Source: an uncultured Pelagibacteraceae bacterium (GTDB lineage: Bacteria > Pseudomonadota > Alphaproteobacteria > Pelagibacterales > Pelagibacteraceae). Taken from it: DNA of 64,000 bases. Below the pieces are notes generated by a model. The model was given only the letters and a program-made list of their open reading frames with translations. It was not told the DNA's origin and made no database searches. A program made the position numbers and the translations under genes. Shown one piece after another: positions 10,335-24,201 of the stretch. The first letter of the stretch is position 1; the number at the start of each line of letters is the position of its first letter. The stretch is from positions 1 to 64,000 of the forward strand of contig CACICF010000006.1 of the NCBI GenBank assembly GCA_902584995.1, given 5' to 3'.

Positions 10335-12739
10335 AATTTACAATGAGTTGGTTAAAAGAACACCTTGAGACCAAGCATAAAGATACTCAGATTATTGATA
10401 AATTGACGGATGTTGGACTTGAAGTTGAGAGCTTTGAAAATATTAGCTCTGATTTAGATAATTTTAAAGTGGCAAAAATTATAAATGCTGAGCAACATCC
10501 AAACGCGGATAGACTTAAGGTATGTGATGTTGATATAGGGCAACAAAATATTGTTAAAGTTGTTTGTGGAGCACCAAACGCTAAAAAAGATCTTTTGACT
10601 GTTTATGCTGGTCCTGGGTCAGTAATCCCAAAAAATAATATGAAACTTACAATCAGCAAGATTAGAGGGGTAACTTCATATGGTATGTTATGCTCGGAGT
10701 CAGAATTAAAATTATCAGATGAAAGTGAAGGAATAACAGAGCTAAAACCAAGCAAATATTCAGACAAAATAGGTAACAATTTTTTTAAAAATAATACTGA
10801 AAAGGTTGTTGATTTATCAATAACCCCAAATCGACCTGACTGTTTAGGGGTGAGGGGAATAGCCAGAGATTTAGCTGCAGCAGGAGCTGGTAAATTAAAA
10901 AATATTTCGCATAAAATCGTCAAAAAGGATGGATCCCAAAATATAAAAGTTTCAATTATTAAAGATAAAAACCAGGGTTGTACAATATTTGGAAGTTGTC
11001 TCATAAAAGGAGTAACGAATAAAGAAAGCCCAAAATGGTTAAAAGAAAAAATTGAATCACTTGGTCAAAAACCAATTTCAGCAATTGTAGATATAACCAA
11101 TTTTGTAATGTTAGATTTAAATAGACCTCTACATGCATATGATGCAGATAAAATTGACAAGGAAATTATAGTAAGAAATTCAAAAAAAGGTGAAACTTTT
11201 GAGGCCCTAGATAATAAGGAATATAAATTAGACGATGGTATGTGTGTTATATCGGACCAATCTGGTGTGTTAGGATTAGGAGGGGTAATTGGAGGAACAC
11301 GTTCTGGTACTGAGTTAAAAACTAAAAATATTTTATTGGAGTCTGCATACTTTATTCCAAGATCAATAAGAAAAACTTCAAAATTACTTAACATTGATAC
11401 TGACGCTAAATTTAGATTTGAAAGAGGAATTGACCCTCAATCAATAGAGATAGGTTTAATAAAAGCTTCTCAATTAATATCAGAAATTTGTGGAGGAAAG
11501 ATTAGTAAATTTGATATTCAAAAAATTAAACAATATAAAAACTCAGAAATAAAATTTAATATTTCCTTATTTGAAAAAATAACAGGTTTTAAAGTAAAAG
11601 AAAATGAGATCATAAAAATTTTGAATGATCTAGGTTTTAAGATTTCCAAAAAGAAATCGGAGTTAAACCTAAAGGTTCCTTTTTGGAGACCTGACATAAG
11701 CCAACAAATAGATATAGTTGAAGAAATTGTAAGAATTAAAGGATATGATAATATTGAAACTATTGAGCCAAAGAAAAATAGAATAAAAGATACATTAAAT
11801 AAACAACAAAAACTCTTTCATTTTCTACAGCGATCTGTAGCATCAAAAGGTTATTTTGAGACTGTTACTTGGTCATTCACAGATTCAAAAATAAATAATC
11901 TTTTTAAAGAAAATTTAAATGAAATTAAAATAATAAATCCAATAAGCTCGGATTTAGATGTTTTAAGAAATTCAATTTTTTCAAATTTGACTTTTTATTT
12001 AAAGAAAAATTTAGATAGAGGATTTAAAGACATTTCGCTTTTTGAAATTGGGCCAATTTTTAAAAATAAACAGCCTGGGCAGCAGTTGACAGTAATAGGT
12101 GCAATAAAATCGGGAAAAATTTCAAGATTAAACTGGAATGAGAAAGATAGATCAGTTGATATTTTTGATGTGAAAAAAGATTTAATTCAAACATTAATGG
12201 AAGCTGGATATGATAAACAAAGTTTTTTTATAAGAGATAAATCTCCTACGTACTATCACCCAGGAAAATCTGGTTCAGTTTACCTTGATAAGGATGACAT
12301 AGATCCTGTTGCATATTTTGGAGAACTTCATCCAAATATTGTTAAGAAGCTAGATATAAGAACTGAGGGAGTAGTTGGTTTTGAAATATATCTTGATTAT
12401 TTAAAAGATACGAAAATTAAACTAAAGGATCAAAAACCTAATTTTGAATACTCTGACTATCAAAAATCAGAGAGAGACTTTGCTTTTATCGTGGATAAAA
12501 ATTTTAAAGCACAGGATTTAATAGATATCATATCATCAATTGATAAAAATTTAATAAGATCTATTAAAATATTTGATATATATGAAGGTGAAAATATTCC
12601 AGATGGCAAAAAATCAATAGCTCTTAATGTTACAATTCAATCATCCGAAAAAACATTAGAGGATAGTGATCTTGAAAAAATCAATAAATTAATTGTTACA
12701 ACTGTCGAGACTAAGTCTGGGGCAAAAATTAGATCTTAA
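10331..12739 (+). CDS. pheT: phenylalanine--tRNA ligase beta subunit
   Basis: 802 residues, normal length. It has the N-terminal tRNA-binding (EMAP-like) domain containing [17 protein letters not shown], the B3/B4 editing domain ([25 protein letters not shown]), the B5 domain, the inactive synthetase-like core, and the C-terminal FDX-ACB anticodon-binding domain (about 710-802, [10 protein letters not shown]). With PheS it charges tRNA-Phe; a tRNA-Phe gene lies at 43060 in this window. lepA follows with no spacer. Confidence 0.97.
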   Translation: MKFTMSWLKEHLETKHKDTQIIDKLTDVGLEVESFENISSDLDNFKVAKIINAEQHPNADRLKVCDVDIGQQNIVKVVCGAPNAKKDLLTVYAGPGSVIPKNNMKLTISKIRGVTSYGMLCSESELKLSDESEGITELKPSKYSDKIGNNFFKNNTEKVVDLSITPNRPDCLGVRGIARDLAAAGAGKLKNISHKIVKKDGSQNIKVSIIKDKNQGCTIFGSCLIKGVTNKESPKWLKEKIESLGQKPISAIVDITNFVMLDLNRPLHAYDADKIDKEIIVRNSKKGETFEALDNKEYKLDDGMCVISDQSGVLGLGGVIGGTRSGTELKTKNILLESAYFIPRSIRKTSKLLNIDTDAKFRFERGIDPQSIEIGLIKASQLISEICGGKISKFDIQKIKQYKNSEIKFNISLFEKITGFKVKENEIIKILNDLGFKISKKKSELNLKVPFWRPDISQQIDIVEEIVRIKGYDNIETIEPKKNRIKDTLNKQQKLFHFLQRSVASKGYFETVTWSFTDSKINNLFKENLNEIKIINPISSDLDVLRNSIFSNLTFYLKKNLDRGFKDISLFEIGPIFKNKQPGQQLTVIGAIKSGKISRLNWNEKDRSVDIFDVKKDLIQTLMEAGYDKQSFFIRDKSPTYYHPGKSGSVYLDKDDIDPVAYFGELHPNIVKKLDIRTEGVVGFEIYLDYLKDTKIKLKDQKPNFEYSDYQKSERDFAFIVDKNFKAQDLIDIISSIDKNLIRSIKIFDIYEGENIPDGKKSIALNVTIQSSEKTLEDSDLEKINKLIVTTVETKSGAKIRS

Positions 12740-14551
12740 ATGTCTACTGAAATTGATAACATAAGAAATTTTGCGATCATTGCTCATATTGATCATGGTA
12801 AATCAACAATAGCAGATAGAATAATACACAGATGTGGTGGATTAACAGATAGAGAAATGAAGGCACAAGTTCTTGACTCAATGGATATTGAAAGAGAAAG
12901 GGGTATTACAATTAAAGCTCAAACAGTTAAATTAAATTACAAGTCAAAAGATGGAAAAAGTTATATTCTAAATATTATAGATACTCCCGGACATGTGGAC
13001 TTTAGTTATGAGGTTAGCAGGTCTTTGTATGCCTGTGAAGGATCAATACTAATTGTAGATAGCACACAAGGAGTAGAGGCTCAAACTTTAGCAAATGTCT
13101 ATCAAGCATTAGATATTAACCATGAAATTATTCCAGTTCTAAATAAAATTGATTTACCTGCATCTGACATAGATAGAACAAATAAACAAATTGAAGACGT
13201 TATTGGCATAGATACTTCAAACGCTGTACCATGTTCAGGTAAAACAGGTGAGGGTATTGATGACATTTTGGAGCAAATTATTCAAACACTACCTGGACCC
13301 AAAGGTGAAAAAGATGAAAAGTTAAAGTGTTTATTAGTCGACAGTTGGTATGATACTTATCTTGGAGTAGTAATTTTAGTAAGAGTAATTGATGGGAAAA
13401 TAAAAAATAATATGAAAATTAAAATGATGTCTTCTAACAAAGAGTATTTTGTTGAAAAAGTAGGTGTTTTTACCCCAAAACCAAAGGATATTGAAGAACT
13501 TAATTCAGGAGAAATTGGATTTATAACAACTGGAATAAAAGTTTTATCTGAAACAAAGGTTGGAGATACAATTTGTGATGCTTCAAAACCATTAATAGAT
13601 ATACTTCCCGGCTTTAAACCAAGTAAGCCAGTAGTTTTTTGTGGATTGTTTCCTGTAGATAGTTCTGAATATCAAAAGTTAAAAGATGGTTTGGCTAAAC
13701 TTAAATTGAATGACTCTAGTTTTTCTTTTGAGGCCGAGTCTTCCTCTGCGTTGGGCTTGGGCTTTAGATGTGGCTTTTTGGGTTTGTTACATTTGGAAAT
13801 TGTTACAGAGAGACTTGAAAGAGAATTTGATATTAACTTACTCACTACAACTCCAGGCGTAGTTTATAAAATCCATTTGAACAATGGTGAAGTAAAAGAC
13901 TTGCAAAATCCATCGAGTTTACCAGATCCAACTTTGATAAAATTTATTGAGGAACCATGGATTAAAGCCACAATAATTACTCCAGATCAGTTTCTTGGAC
14001 CAATAATAAAAATATGCCAAGATAAAAGAGGAATTCAAACTAATTTAAGTTACTCAGGCAATAGAGCAGTTATAAATTATGAATTACCATTAAATGAAGT
14101 AGTATTTGATTTTAATGACAGATTAAAATCTATGACAAGTGGTTACGCTAGTTTTGATTATGAAATAATAGGACATAGAGAAGGGGATCTTGTTAAAATG
14201 AGCATACTAGTAAACAGTGAACCCGTAGATGCCTTGGCAATGATGATTCACAAAGACTTTGCTCAAAAAACTGGCAGGGAGGTTTGTGAAAAATTAAAAG
14301 ACTTAATTCCCAGGCATAATTTTATGATACCGGTTCAAGCAGCTATAGGAGGAAAGATTATTGCAAGAGAGACAATTAAAGGTTTTAAAAAGGATGTATT
14401 AACAAAAATCCATGGTGGCGGAGCTGTTGATAGAAAAAGAAAATTACTTGAAAAACAGAAAAAAGGAAAAGCTAGAGCTAAACAATTTGGAAAAGTTGAG
14501 ATACCACAAGAGGCATTTATAGGTGTACTTAAAATATCTAAAGAAAAATAA
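12740..14551 (+). CDS. lepA: elongation factor 4 (LepA GTPase)
   Basis: 603-residue translational GTPase. G1 is AHIDHGKST near residue 15; G2/G3 are RERGITI and DTPGHVDF; G4 is NKID. LepA lacks the EF-G domain IV but has the specific C-terminal domain ending in the [18 protein letters not shown] region, which binds at the peptidyl-transferase side. It has roles in 30S biogenesis and translocation under stress. It is the last gene of the translation run; the accessory glycan cassette starts 34 nt later. Confidence 0.97.
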   Translation: MSTEIDNIRNFAIIAHIDHGKSTIADRIIHRCGGLTDREMKAQVLDSMDIERERGITIKAQTVKLNYKSKDGKSYILNIIDTPGHVDFSYEVSRSLYACEGSILIVDSTQGVEAQTLANVYQALDINHEIIPVLNKIDLPASDIDRTNKQIEDVIGIDTSNAVPCSGKTGEGIDDILEQIIQTLPGPKGEKDEKLKCLLVDSWYDTYLGVVILVRVIDGKIKNNMKIKMMSSNKEYFVEKVGVFTPKPKDIEELNSGEIGFITTGIKVLSETKVGDTICDASKPLIDILPGFKPSKPVVFCGLFPVDSSEYQKLKDGLAKLKLNDSSFSFEAESSSALGLGFRCGFLGLLHLEIVTERLEREFDINLLTTTPGVVYKIHLNNGEVKDLQNPSSLPDPTLIKFIEEPWIKATIITPDQFLGPIIKICQDKRGIQTNLSYSGNRAVINYELPLNEVVFDFNDRLKSMTSGYASFDYEIIGHREGDLVKMSILVNSEPVDALAMMIHKDFAQKTGREVCEKLKDLIPRHNFMIPVQAAIGGKIIARETIKGFKKDVLTKIHGGGAVDRKRKLLEKQKKGKARAKQFGKVEIPQEAFIGVLKISKEK

Positions 14552-14585
14552 ATTTATACGAAAATAAATTAAAAATTTAAATTAA

Positions 14586-15491
14586 ATGAAAATTAATTGC
14601 ACTGTGGTTATACCAACTTATTATACAGGTGATGTGATATATAATCTTCTTGATACAATTCCTAATGTGACAGATATTTTTATACTTGATAATAGCAATG
14701 ATGAAAAACTTAGAGAAAATATTAAAAAAAAATATCAACATATACACTATTTGGGAATAGGGGATGTTGGTTTAGGTAAGACTTTTAATAAAGCTTTATC
14801 AATGGTCAATACTAATTTATTATTTATAACTCAACCAGATGTAGTACTCAAAAAAAATTGTATAGAAAATTTAATATATGCAATAAAAAAATACAAAAGC
14901 TCTGCTATAGTTTCACCATTGTTTTTTGAAAATAATAAATATAGTCAATATGATCATTATACGCTTAAGTTAAATAGCAAAAAAGAAATTGTTAACACTA
15001 ACACAACTTATAAAAATTATACTATCCCCTCTGGAGATTTTTGTGTGGAGGCCATAAATTCAACCGCTTTTTTAATTGATGTTTCAAAAGTTAAAGAGAT
15101 TGGAGGTTGGGATGAATATTATTATACTTATTTAGAAGATATTGATTTTAGCTATAGAATACGATGTGCTAATTACGAAATAATTAAAATAAAAGACGCA
15201 AAAATTGACCATATTGGTTTTGGATCACACGATAAAGAGAAAAGTCATAAAATGAACGAAAAAAGAATTTTTAATTTTACAAAGTCATCAATATATTTTG
15301 ACTTTAAAAACCGTTCTAAATTATTTTTTTTTAAGAAAGTTGTAATTAATATTATAAAATACTTTCTAAAATTATTAATAAATGTAGTTTTATTGAGAAA
15401 AAAAAAGGTAAATGAAAATTTAATAAAAATAAAAGCAAACTATTATTTTTTCGTAAAAGATAAATTGGGAATCACTAATAATCAAATTTAA
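14586..15491 (+). CDS. glycosyltransferase family 2
   Basis: 301 residues with a GT-A fold opening CTVVIPTYYTGD and a short acidic motif in the FITQPDVVL region where GT2 enzymes have DxD. The acceptor-side IGGWDEYYYTYLEDIDFSYR motif (the ED of GT2) follows near residue 175. The layout resembles rhamnosyltransferase-type GT2 proteins. The C terminus is Lys-rich and hydrophobic (about 255-285) and may touch the membrane. It is the first gene of a four-gene cassette of markedly higher A/T content than lepA or gyrB on either side. Donor and acceptor sugars are unknown. Confidence 0.85.
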   Translation: MKINCTVVIPTYYTGDVIYNLLDTIPNVTDIFILDNSNDEKLRENIKKKYQHIHYLGIGDVGLGKTFNKALSMVNTNLLFITQPDVVLKKNCIENLIYAIKKYKSSAIVSPLFFENNKYSQYDHYTLKLNSKKEIVNTNTTYKNYTIPSGDFCVEAINSTAFLIDVSKVKEIGGWDEYYYTYLEDIDFSYRIRCANYEIIKIKDAKIDHIGFGSHDKEKSHKMNEKRIFNFTKSSIYFDFKNRSKLFFFKKVVINIIKYFLKLLINVVLLRKKKVNENLIKIKANYYFFVKDKLGITNNQI

Positions 15492-15497
15492 TTAATT

Positions 15498-16274
15498 ATG
15501 AATTTAAAAGAAACCTTCTTAGATAAATTTAATCTTTTTGTTGAAAAAAAAAGTTCAGAGGAGAGGGTTAAAAAATTATTAAAAAAATTGCTCCCTTATA
15601 AAATAAATACAAATTTAGTAAGATTAGGAGAAAAAAATGATGGTGGATATTTAGTCCCTGAAGATTTTGAAGGTATTAAAATAAATTATTCTGCTGGAGT
15701 AGGAATGTTAACTAAATTTGAATCAGATCTAATTAACAATTATTCGATTTATTCTAAAATGTTAGATTATAATGAAATTGATAAATCAATTATACCTAAT
15801 GGGTGTGATTTTATTAAAAAAAAATTAAGTTTAAGAAACAATTCAGAAGAAATCAGTATTAATAATTGGTTAGATACAAATGATAAAGAAATAATGCTAA
15901 AGCTGGATATTGAAGGTGGTGAATATCAAGTACTGTCAGAAATTTCCCAGGAAAATATGAACAAGATTAGAATTTTAATTATTGAATTTCACAACCTTAG
16001 AGATTTAAGGAGTGCGTTTTTTCTTAGTTTTTTTGAAAATCTAATAGAAAAGTTAGAAAGCTATTTTTATGTATGTCATGTTCATATAAATAATACAAGC
16101 AACATTAAAAAAATTGGAAAACTAAAAATACCAGATATGATTGAAGTTACCTTAATAAAAAAAAATAGAGTAAAAAATTTTAGAAAAGTATTTTCTAAAT
16201 TACCTCATGATTTAGACTCAAAAACTGATATAAATAGAAAGGAAATATTCATTGATAAGTATTGGTATGAATAA
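15498..16274 (+). CDS. FkbM family SAM-dependent methyltransferase
   Basis: 258 residues. Hallmarks of the FkbM type are NDGGYLVPEDFEGI (about 45-60), the SAGVGMLTKFE SAM-binding loop, and LKLDIEGGEYQVL (about 132-146). FkbM-like enzymes often O-methylate sugars of surface glycans or polyketides, and the flanking glycosyltransferases suggest a glycan substrate here (inference). The gene starts 6 nt after the GT2 stop and overlaps the next gene by 8 nt, so the four genes look like one transcript. Confidence 0.8.
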   Translation: MNLKETFLDKFNLFVEKKSSEERVKKLLKKLLPYKINTNLVRLGEKNDGGYLVPEDFEGIKINYSAGVGMLTKFESDLINNYSIYSKMLDYNEIDKSIIPNGCDFIKKKLSLRNNSEEISINNWLDTNDKEIMLKLDIEGGEYQVLSEISQENMNKIRILIIEFHNLRDLRSAFFLSFFENLIEKLESYFYVCHVHINNTSNIKKIGKLKIPDMIEVTLIKKNRVKNFRKVFSKLPHDLDSKTDINRKEIFIDKYWYE

Positions 16275-17010
16275 GATAATTTTTTTTTTATACAAAAAAA
16301 ATTTTTTTAAACTAGCTTACTTTTTGGTATATTTTTTATCAATTTTTATAAGTGATTACTCAAAAAAAATTACTTTTTATAAATTCTTTAAAAAAAGAAA
16401 GAGTATTTATTCTAAGGGTGAATTATTAGCTCTTAATCAGCCTAAAATATTCATTTTTAAATCAAAATTTAATAGCGAAAATATTTTAAAGTTTATAAAA
16501 AAATACGAAAATATTTATAAGAAAAATAAATATTCATATGATGGACATAAAAATATTTATCAATCAGAACACGATTTAAATAAACACAAAAATTTCAATA
16601 ATTTATCTAAAAAAATCCAAAAAGCTGTCAATTCAAAACTTAGAATATTCAATCTAGAAAGGCAATTAAAGCTTCATAAAATGTGGTTCGTAATAACAAA
16701 TAAAGCTGGAAAGATTAAAAAACATAGTCACTTTGACTCTGATTTCTCAGGAGTTATGTATTTAAAAGTTGAAAAAAGTAAAAGTAAAAATTTTGGATTA
16801 AAAATTTTTAACCCTTATGAAAAAATTGAGCTTTATGATTTTACAAAAAAGTCAAAAATGAAAAAAAGTGTTATAACTAAAAAAGAATTTATATATAAAC
16901 CAAAAATTAAAAATATTATATTTTTTAACTCGTATCTTGAGCATAGTGTAGATAATAAACATGCAAAAATTAAAGAGAGAATATCCCTACCTTTTGATTT
17001 AAAATTTTAA
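16267..17010 (+). CDS. putative 2OG-Fe(II) oxygenase
   Basis: 247 residues from the ATG at 16267; a TTG 15 nt upstream would also be in frame but overlaps the previous gene more. A hydrophobic N-terminal stretch (about 15-30) could be a membrane anchor. Iron ligands of the double-stranded beta-helix are visible as His155-x-Asp157 in HSHFDSDFSGVMYLKV and distal His226 in YLEHSV, with Arg238 a candidate 2-oxoglutarate contact. This fits the 2OG-FeII_Oxy_5 type common in marine bacteria and phages. Substrate unknown; context suggests hydroxylation of a glycan or surface component. Confidence 0.7.
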   Translation: MNKIIFFLYKKNFFKLAYFLVYFLSIFISDYSKKITFYKFFKKRKSIYSKGELLALNQPKIFIFKSKFNSENILKFIKKYENIYKKNKYSYDGHKNIYQSEHDLNKHKNFNNLSKKIQKAVNSKLRIFNLERQLKLHKMWFVITNKAGKIKKHSHFDSDFSGVMYLKVEKSKSKNFGLKIFNPYEKIELYDFTKKSKMKKSVITKKEFIYKPKIKNIIFFNSYLEHSVDNKHAKIKERISLPFDLKF

Positions 17011-17011
17011 T

Positions 17012-17836
17012 ATGAAAATAAATATTTATGATTGTTTCATGTTACACAATGAATTGGATTTATTAGAGATCAGATTAAATATATTAGATGAATTTGTAGA
17101 TTACTTTGTAATCATTGAAAGTGGCCAAACACATGCAGGTTATAAAAAAAATTTTCAATTCAATCTGAATGATTTCGCCAAATTTAGACACAAGATTATA
17201 TATTCAAAAATTGAAAATTTTCCACAAAATTTTACACCTTTTAATAGAGAAAATTTTCAAAGAAATTATATTATGAATTCATTAACAAAGGCAAATGATG
17301 AAGATTTTATACTTATTTCAGATTTAGATGAAATACCTAATCTTAAAAACTTAAATTTTGAAACTATTAAAAAAAAAATTATTGTATTTAACCAAAGATT
17401 ATTCATGTATAAATTAAATTATGGTGAACAGAAACCAACTTGGCATGGGACTAAGTGTTGTAAAAAAAAATATCTCAAAAGTCCACAATGGTTAAGAACT
17501 TTAAAAACACATAAAAGGTACAAATTTTTTAGAATCGATAAAATTTTTCTTTCAAAAAATTATGAAAACTCTTTTGATATAATTGAAAATGGAGGTTGGC
17601 ATTTTTCTTGGATTGGTGAGGTAGACTTTATAAAAGAAAAGATAAATAGCATGGCACATAGAGATATAAATAATTCATCAATTAATAATGACGAAAATAT
17701 AAATGATCACATAAAAAAAAAAAAATCTCTCAATTTTAATCAAAATTTAACTCTAAAAAAATTGCCTATTAATTATGAAATATTACCTGAATTTATAGTT
17801 AATAACTTGGAAAAATTTAGTAAGCATATTGACTAG
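17012..17836 (+). CDS. glycosyltransferase family 17-like protein
   Basis: 274 residues. The opening [22 protein letters not shown], the [13 protein letters not shown] stretch, the DLDEIP acidic motif (near residue 104) and the C-terminal GGWHFSWIG are the pattern of GT17, the family of eukaryotic beta-1,4-N-acetylglucosaminyltransferase III. In bacteria these probably add a HexNAc to surface glycans, but activity is unproven. The start is 1 nt after the previous stop; the stop lies one base before tRNA-Ser. It is Lys/Asn-rich, like the rest of the cassette. Confidence 0.8.
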   Translation: MKINIYDCFMLHNELDLLEIRLNILDEFVDYFVIIESGQTHAGYKKNFQFNLNDFAKFRHKIIYSKIENFPQNFTPFNRENFQRNYIMNSLTKANDEDFILISDLDEIPNLKNLNFETIKKKIIVFNQRLFMYKLNYGEQKPTWHGTKCCKKKYLKSPQWLRTLKTHKRYKFFRIDKIFLSKNYENSFDIIENGGWHFSWIGEVDFIKEKINSMAHRDINNSSINNDENINDHIKKKKSLNFNQNLTLKKLPINYEILPEFIVNNLEKFSKHID

Positions 17837-17837
17837 A

Positions 17838-17927
17838 GGAGAGGTGGCCGAGTGGTTGAAGGCGCACGCTTGGAAAGCGTGTATAGGGGAAACTCTATCA
17901 TGGGTTCGAATCCCATTCTCTCCGCCA
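17838..17927 (+). tRNA. tRNA-Ser (GGA)
   Basis: Cloverleaf of 87 nt plus encoded CCA (17925-17927). Acceptor GGAGAGG pairs with TCTCTCC (one G-U). The anticodon stem CACGC/GCGTG holds loop TTGGAAA, giving GGA. The long variable arm of class II tRNAs (TATAGGGGAAACTCTA) is present. The T loop is GGTTCGAATCC. It lies directly after the glycan cassette, a position where variable DNA often inserts. Confidence 0.97.
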
Positions 17928-20156
<2,229 letters not shown>

Positions 20157-20159
20157 TTA

Positions 20160-21437
20160 ATGGAGTTATCTAGTAATTCCAAATCATCACATCTTAATAA
20201 AATTACATACGTTAATTTAAGATGGATTGGTGTAATAGGACAATTTATTACTATAAATATTGTTGCTTTCTTATTTAAATTTGAATTTAATTTTTTACTT
20301 GCAAATATTATAGTTTTAGTAGGTGCTCTAAGTAACATTTTCTTATTTTATTATTTTAAAAAAAATCAATTACACGAAAAAATATCTTTAACTTTTCTCA
20401 CCCTTGATATTTTACAATTAAGTTTTTTGCTTTATTTAACTGGTGGTACAATAAATCCATTCTCAATATTCTTGATTATACCAAGTATATTTGCCTCTAG
20501 TAGCTTAAGTATTAGAACAAATATTTTATTAATTATTTTAACAATCTCTTCAATTATTTTACTTACTTTTTATCATCAAGAATTACCTTCACCATTAAAT
20601 GAATATATTTTTAACAATTACTATTATTATTCAGTTCCTTTAGCTTTAATTATTGCACTCCTTTTCCTGAGTTTTTTTGCTTTAACATTTGGAAATGAGT
20701 CAAAAGTTAGAAAAGAAGCATTAGATAAGATTCAGGAAGTTATTTCCAAAGAGCACGAATTAGTATCTTTAGGTGGGCAAGCTGCAGCTGCTGCTCATTC
20801 TTTAGGCACTCCATTATCTACGATAAAGATAATATCTCAAGACTTATACAATAATTTTAAAAATAATAGAGACCTAAAAAAAGATATTGAATTGCTTGTA
20901 AGCCAAGTTGATAGATGTAATGAAATATTAAAAAAGTTATCTTTAAACCCCGTAGTTGAGGATGATTTTATAGATAAAAATATAAGTTTGTATGATTATG
21001 TAAAAGAAATAGTCAATTCTTTTAAAGAAATATCAGATAAAAATTTTGTTATTAATATAGAGCAAGATTATAATTCATTTGAAATTTCAAAATCGATTGA
21101 AATAGTTTATGGAATAAGAAATTTTATTGGTAATGCAAATAAATTTTCACAAAAAAATATTTTCATATCAATAACTAGTGACAGTGAAAATTCAACAATA
21201 TCAATAGAAGATGATGGATCAGGTTTTCCTAAAGATATACTTACAAAAATTGGAGAGCCATATATTAAGTCACTTCAATCTAAAAATAAGTCCAGAGCAG
21301 GACTTGGTTTGGGGATATTTATAGGAAAAACTTTGTTAGAAAAAAATAAAGCTAAACTTTTAATAAGAAATTCAGAAACAAGAGGTGGTGGCGAAATCAA
21401 AATTGAATGGTCAAATAAAGATTTGAAAAATATTTAG
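20160..21437 (+). CDS. regB: RegB/PrrB-type redox sensor histidine kinase
   Basis: 425 residues. Six likely membrane helices fill residues 20-178. GGTINPF at 95-101 matches the quinone-binding motif of RegB/PrrB. The H-box [16 protein letters not shown] places the phospho-His at 213, and Cys253 (DRCNEIL) matches the redox-active cysteine region of RegB. The C-terminal ATPase has the N box (GNANKF), G1 (EDDGSGFP) and G2 ([10 protein letters not shown]). RegB normally phosphorylates RegA under reducing conditions to control respiration and carbon/nitrogen genes. No regA is adjacent. It starts 3 nt after gyrB and its stop overlaps convergent cobT by 4 nt. Confidence 0.85.
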   Translation: MELSSNSKSSHLNKITYVNLRWIGVIGQFITINIVAFLFKFEFNFLLANIIVLVGALSNIFLFYYFKKNQLHEKISLTFLTLDILQLSFLLYLTGGTINPFSIFLIIPSIFASSSLSIRTNILLIILTISSIILLTFYHQELPSPLNEYIFNNYYYYSVPLALIIALLFLSFFALTFGNESKVRKEALDKIQEVISKEHELVSLGGQAAAAAHSLGTPLSTIKIISQDLYNNFKNNRDLKKDIELLVSQVDRCNEILKKLSLNPVVEDDFIDKNISLYDYVKEIVNSFKEISDKNFVINIEQDYNSFEISKSIEIVYGIRNFIGNANKFSQKNIFISITSDSENSTISIEDDGSGFPKDILTKIGEPYIKSLQSKNKSRAGLGLGIFIGKTLLEKNKAKLLIRNSETRGGGEIKIEWSNKDLKNI

Positions 21438-23227
21438 TTAAGTTTTTTATTTTCAAATAGACCGCTCAATTGATCAATCATTACATCACCTAGTTCCTGT
21501 ACATCTGAAATTTTGATAGCTTTTTTATAATATCTAGATACATCATGACCAATACCAATTGCTAATATTTCAATCTCACTATTGGTTTCAATAAATTTAA
21601 CAATTTTTTTTAAGTTCTTTTCTAAAAAATCGCCTGAATTTACTGATAAAGTTGAATCATCTACAGGTGCTCCATCAGAAATAACCATTAGTATTTTTCT
21701 TTCCTCTCTTCTTTTTTTAAGTCTATTAAAAGCCCATGTAATGGCTTCTCCATCTATATTTTCTTTTAGTAATCCCTCTTTTAACATTAATCCCAGATTC
21801 TTTTTTGATTGTCTCCAATGCGAGTCAGCGCTTTTGTAAATTATGTGTCTAAGATCATTTAGTCTTCCAGGATTTTTTGTTTTTCCTAATTTATTCCATT
21901 CTTGTCTACTTTTTCCTCCTTTCCAATTTTTTGTCGTGAATCCAAGTATTTCTACTTTTACTGAACATCTCTCTAAAGTTCTAGATAAAATGTCAGCACA
22001 AATAGCTGCTATAGTTATTGGTCTTCCTCTCATTGAACCAGAGTTATCAATTAATAATGTCACTATTGTATCTTTAAAGTCTAAATCTTTTTCTTTTTTA
22101 AATGATAAGGAATTGTATGGATCAATAATAATTCTTGGTAACTTTGAACTATCTAATAATCCTTCTTCAAGATCAAATTCCCAAGACCGATTTTGTTTTG
22201 CCATTAATTGCCTTTGTAATTTGTTCGCTAATTTTGTAATTAAATCTTGAAAGCTAGTAAGTTGCTGGTCTAAATTTTTTCTGAGTTTTTGAATTTCCTC
22301 AGCAGTTTCTAAACTTTCAGCTTTGGCGATTTCGTCAAACTCTTTAGTAAATATTTTATATTCTTTATCACTTATACCTAAATTCTTTTTTTGGATCACA
22401 TTTTCTGAGTCCATATCATCGTTATTCTCATTGGCAAGTTGATCATCAAGTCTAAACTCATTAACATCATCCTTACTATCCATACCCTGTGTGATATTTT
22501 CATCCTCACTTGACTTGCTTGACTGTTCATTACTTTCATCCTCATTGTTATTTGGATTATTTTGATCTTGGGTGTCATCTTTTTCATCATTTTCTTTTTC
22601 GGTGGTGTCATCATTTTCAAATATATCCATACTTTCTAAAATTTCTGAAAATTTATTATTATAAACCTCTTGATTTTCCAAATTTTCTTTTAAAAATTTC
22701 AAATGATTGCCTATGGACTTATTAAAATCATTCTCCCAAAATTGAAGAATTTCTTTATTTCCAGGACTTAATTCCAGATTAAAAAACTTGTTAGTCATAT
22801 AAATTTCAAAAGCATCAATTATATTTGTGTCTTCTTTTTTTGTTGTCTTTTTTTGTTCAAGAGACTGGAGCCTATATTTATAATTATCTTTAAAATTTTT
22901 TGAAATTCCTTTTAACATTTCTGAACCTAGTAACTCATATCTTACTTTTTCTGAAAATTGATAAAGGGTTCTACAAGATGGATTTTTTGGATTATTTTTG
23001 GCTAGTAATTTTTTATCTGAAAACTTCTTTTTTAAAGCGTCAGAGTCTGTGTCGGCTCTTAGTTTTTTAAACTGATTTTTATCGGAAATATTATCTATTT
23101 CACCAACGCTATAAATTTTTTCCTCTTTTTTCTTATTTCTATCTACTTTATACTCATCAGAGATAACTCTGTAAGTTGATTGTAGCGCTTGTTTGAATTT
23201 TTCTTTTATACTATCTTCTTTATTCAT
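21434..23227 (-). CDS. cobT: CobT-like VWA protein (cobaltochelatase subunit CobT homologue)
   Basis: 597 residues. An N-terminal helical CobT region is followed by a strongly acidic, low-complexity linker (about 203-275, Asp/Glu/Asn/Ser) and a C-terminal von Willebrand A domain with MIDAS motif DNSGS at 394-398. In B12 producers CobT works with the AAA+ protein CobS to drive cobalt insertion by CobN. No CobN or other cobalamin gene is in the window. It shares one base with the cobS stop, so the two are translationally coupled. Confidence 0.9.
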   Translation of the reverse strand: MNKEDSIKEKFKQALQSTYRVISDEYKVDRNKKKEEKIYSVGEIDNISDKNQFKKLRADTDSDALKKKFSDKKLLAKNNPKNPSCRTLYQFSEKVRYELLGSEMLKGISKNFKDNYKYRLQSLEQKKTTKKEDTNIIDAFEIYMTNKFFNLELSPGNKEILQFWENDFNKSIGNHLKFLKENLENQEVYNNKFSEILESMDIFENDDTTEKENDEKDDTQDQNNPNNNEDESNEQSSKSSEDENITQGMDSKDDVNEFRLDDQLANENNDDMDSENVIQKKNLGISDKEYKIFTKEFDEIAKAESLETAEEIQKLRKNLDQQLTSFQDLITKLANKLQRQLMAKQNRSWEFDLEEGLLDSSKLPRIIIDPYNSLSFKKEKDLDFKDTIVTLLIDNSGSMRGRPITIAAICADILSRTLERCSVKVEILGFTTKNWKGGKSRQEWNKLGKTKNPGRLNDLRHIIYKSADSHWRQSKKNLGLMLKEGLLKENIDGEAITWAFNRLKKRREERKILMVISDGAPVDDSTLSVNSGDFLEKNLKKIVKFIETNSEIEILAIGIGHDVSRYYKKAIKISDVQELGDVMIDQLSGLFENKKLN

Positions 23228-24201
23228 TAAACTTGAATATTAATCATTGACTCTGGCAGTTCTTCACCAAAACATCTTTGATAATATTCAGCAATAGTAT
23301 TTTTCTCTGCATCGTCGCATTTGTTCAAAAATGTAACCCTAAATGCATATCCAATATCTTTGAAAATTTGTGAATTTTCAGCCCAATGTAAGACTGTTCT
23401 TGGACTCATTACTGTCGATATATCACCAGCCATGAATCCTTTTCTAGTTAGTGAAGCTACTTTTATCATATTTGATACTTGTTCTTTTCCTTTAGAATTG
23501 TTTAAATTTTTATTTTTACCTAGTATTATTTCCATCTCTTTATCTAAACTAAGATAGTTTAATGTGGATACGATATTCCATCTATCCATCTGACCTTGAT
23601 TTATCTGCTGAGTTCCATGATACAAACCTGTTGTATCTCCTAGACCTACAGTATTCGTTGTTGCAAAAAGTCTAAAAAACTTATTTTGTTTAATAACTTT
23701 ATTTTTATCTAACAACGTAAAACTTCCTTCTGACTCAAGTACTCTTTGAATAACAAACATTACATCTGGTCTTCCAGCATCATATTCGTCAAAAACTAAT
23801 GCTACGGGGTTTTGGATTGACCAGGGAAGAATGCCCTCCTTAAATTCCGTTACTTGTTTACCCTCTTTTATCACAATGGAGTCTTTTCCAATTAAATCAA
23901 TTCTGCTTACATGACTATCAAGATTAATTCTTATACAGGGCCAGTTTAATCTAGCAGCTATCTGTTCAATATGAGTTGATTTTCCTGTACCATGATACCC
24001 TTGTATCAGTACTCTTTTGTTAAAAGAGAAACCTGACAAAATAGCTAATGTTGTATCCTTATCAAACTTATATGTTTTATCTATCTCTGGCACATATTCA
24101 CTTGATTTAGAAAATGCTTCCACTTCCATATCACTTTCAATACCAAAGGTTTGTTTAATAGATAATTTAATATCTGGGGTATGGTTAATATTTGGTGTCA
24201 A
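23227..24201 (-). CDS. cobS: CobS-like AAA+ ATPase (cobaltochelatase subunit CobS homologue)
   Basis: 324 residues, very well conserved relative to alphaproteobacterial CobS. Walker A is GYHGTGKST at 68-76 and Walker B is VFDEY at 136-140. [14 protein letters not shown] and [14 protein letters not shown], typical of the MoxR/CobS branch, are present. It forms hexameric rings with CobT to energise metal insertion or protein remodelling. It overlaps the J-domain gene by 17 nt upstream and cobT by 1 nt downstream. See findings for why a non-B12 role is possible. Confidence 0.93.
   Translation of the reverse strand: MTPNINHTPDIKLSIKQTFGIESDMEVEAFSKSSEYVPEIDKTYKFDKDTTLAILSGFSFNKRVLIQGYHGTGKSTHIEQIAARLNWPCIRINLDSHVSRIDLIGKDSIVIKEGKQVTEFKEGILPWSIQNPVALVFDEYDAGRPDVMFVIQRVLESEGSFTLLDKNKVIKQNKFFRLFATTNTVGLGDTTGLYHGTQQINQGQMDRWNIVSTLNYLSLDKEMEIILGKNKNLNNSKGKEQVSNMIKVASLTRKGFMAGDISTVMSPRTVLHWAENSQIFKDIGYAFRVTFLNKCDDAEKNTIAEYYQRCFGEELPESMINIQV

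Noticed and set aside
15300-17760. Long poly-A/poly-T runs in the glycan cassette as frameshift sites or sequencing errors
   Set aside because: All four frames stay open with family motifs intact across the runs, so there is no evidence of disruption.
22396-22725. Open frames opposite and out of frame with the acidic linker of cobT
   Set aside because: Low-complexity GAT/GAA repeats leave all frames open; the alternative translations are Met/Lys or His/Phe-rich and meaningless.
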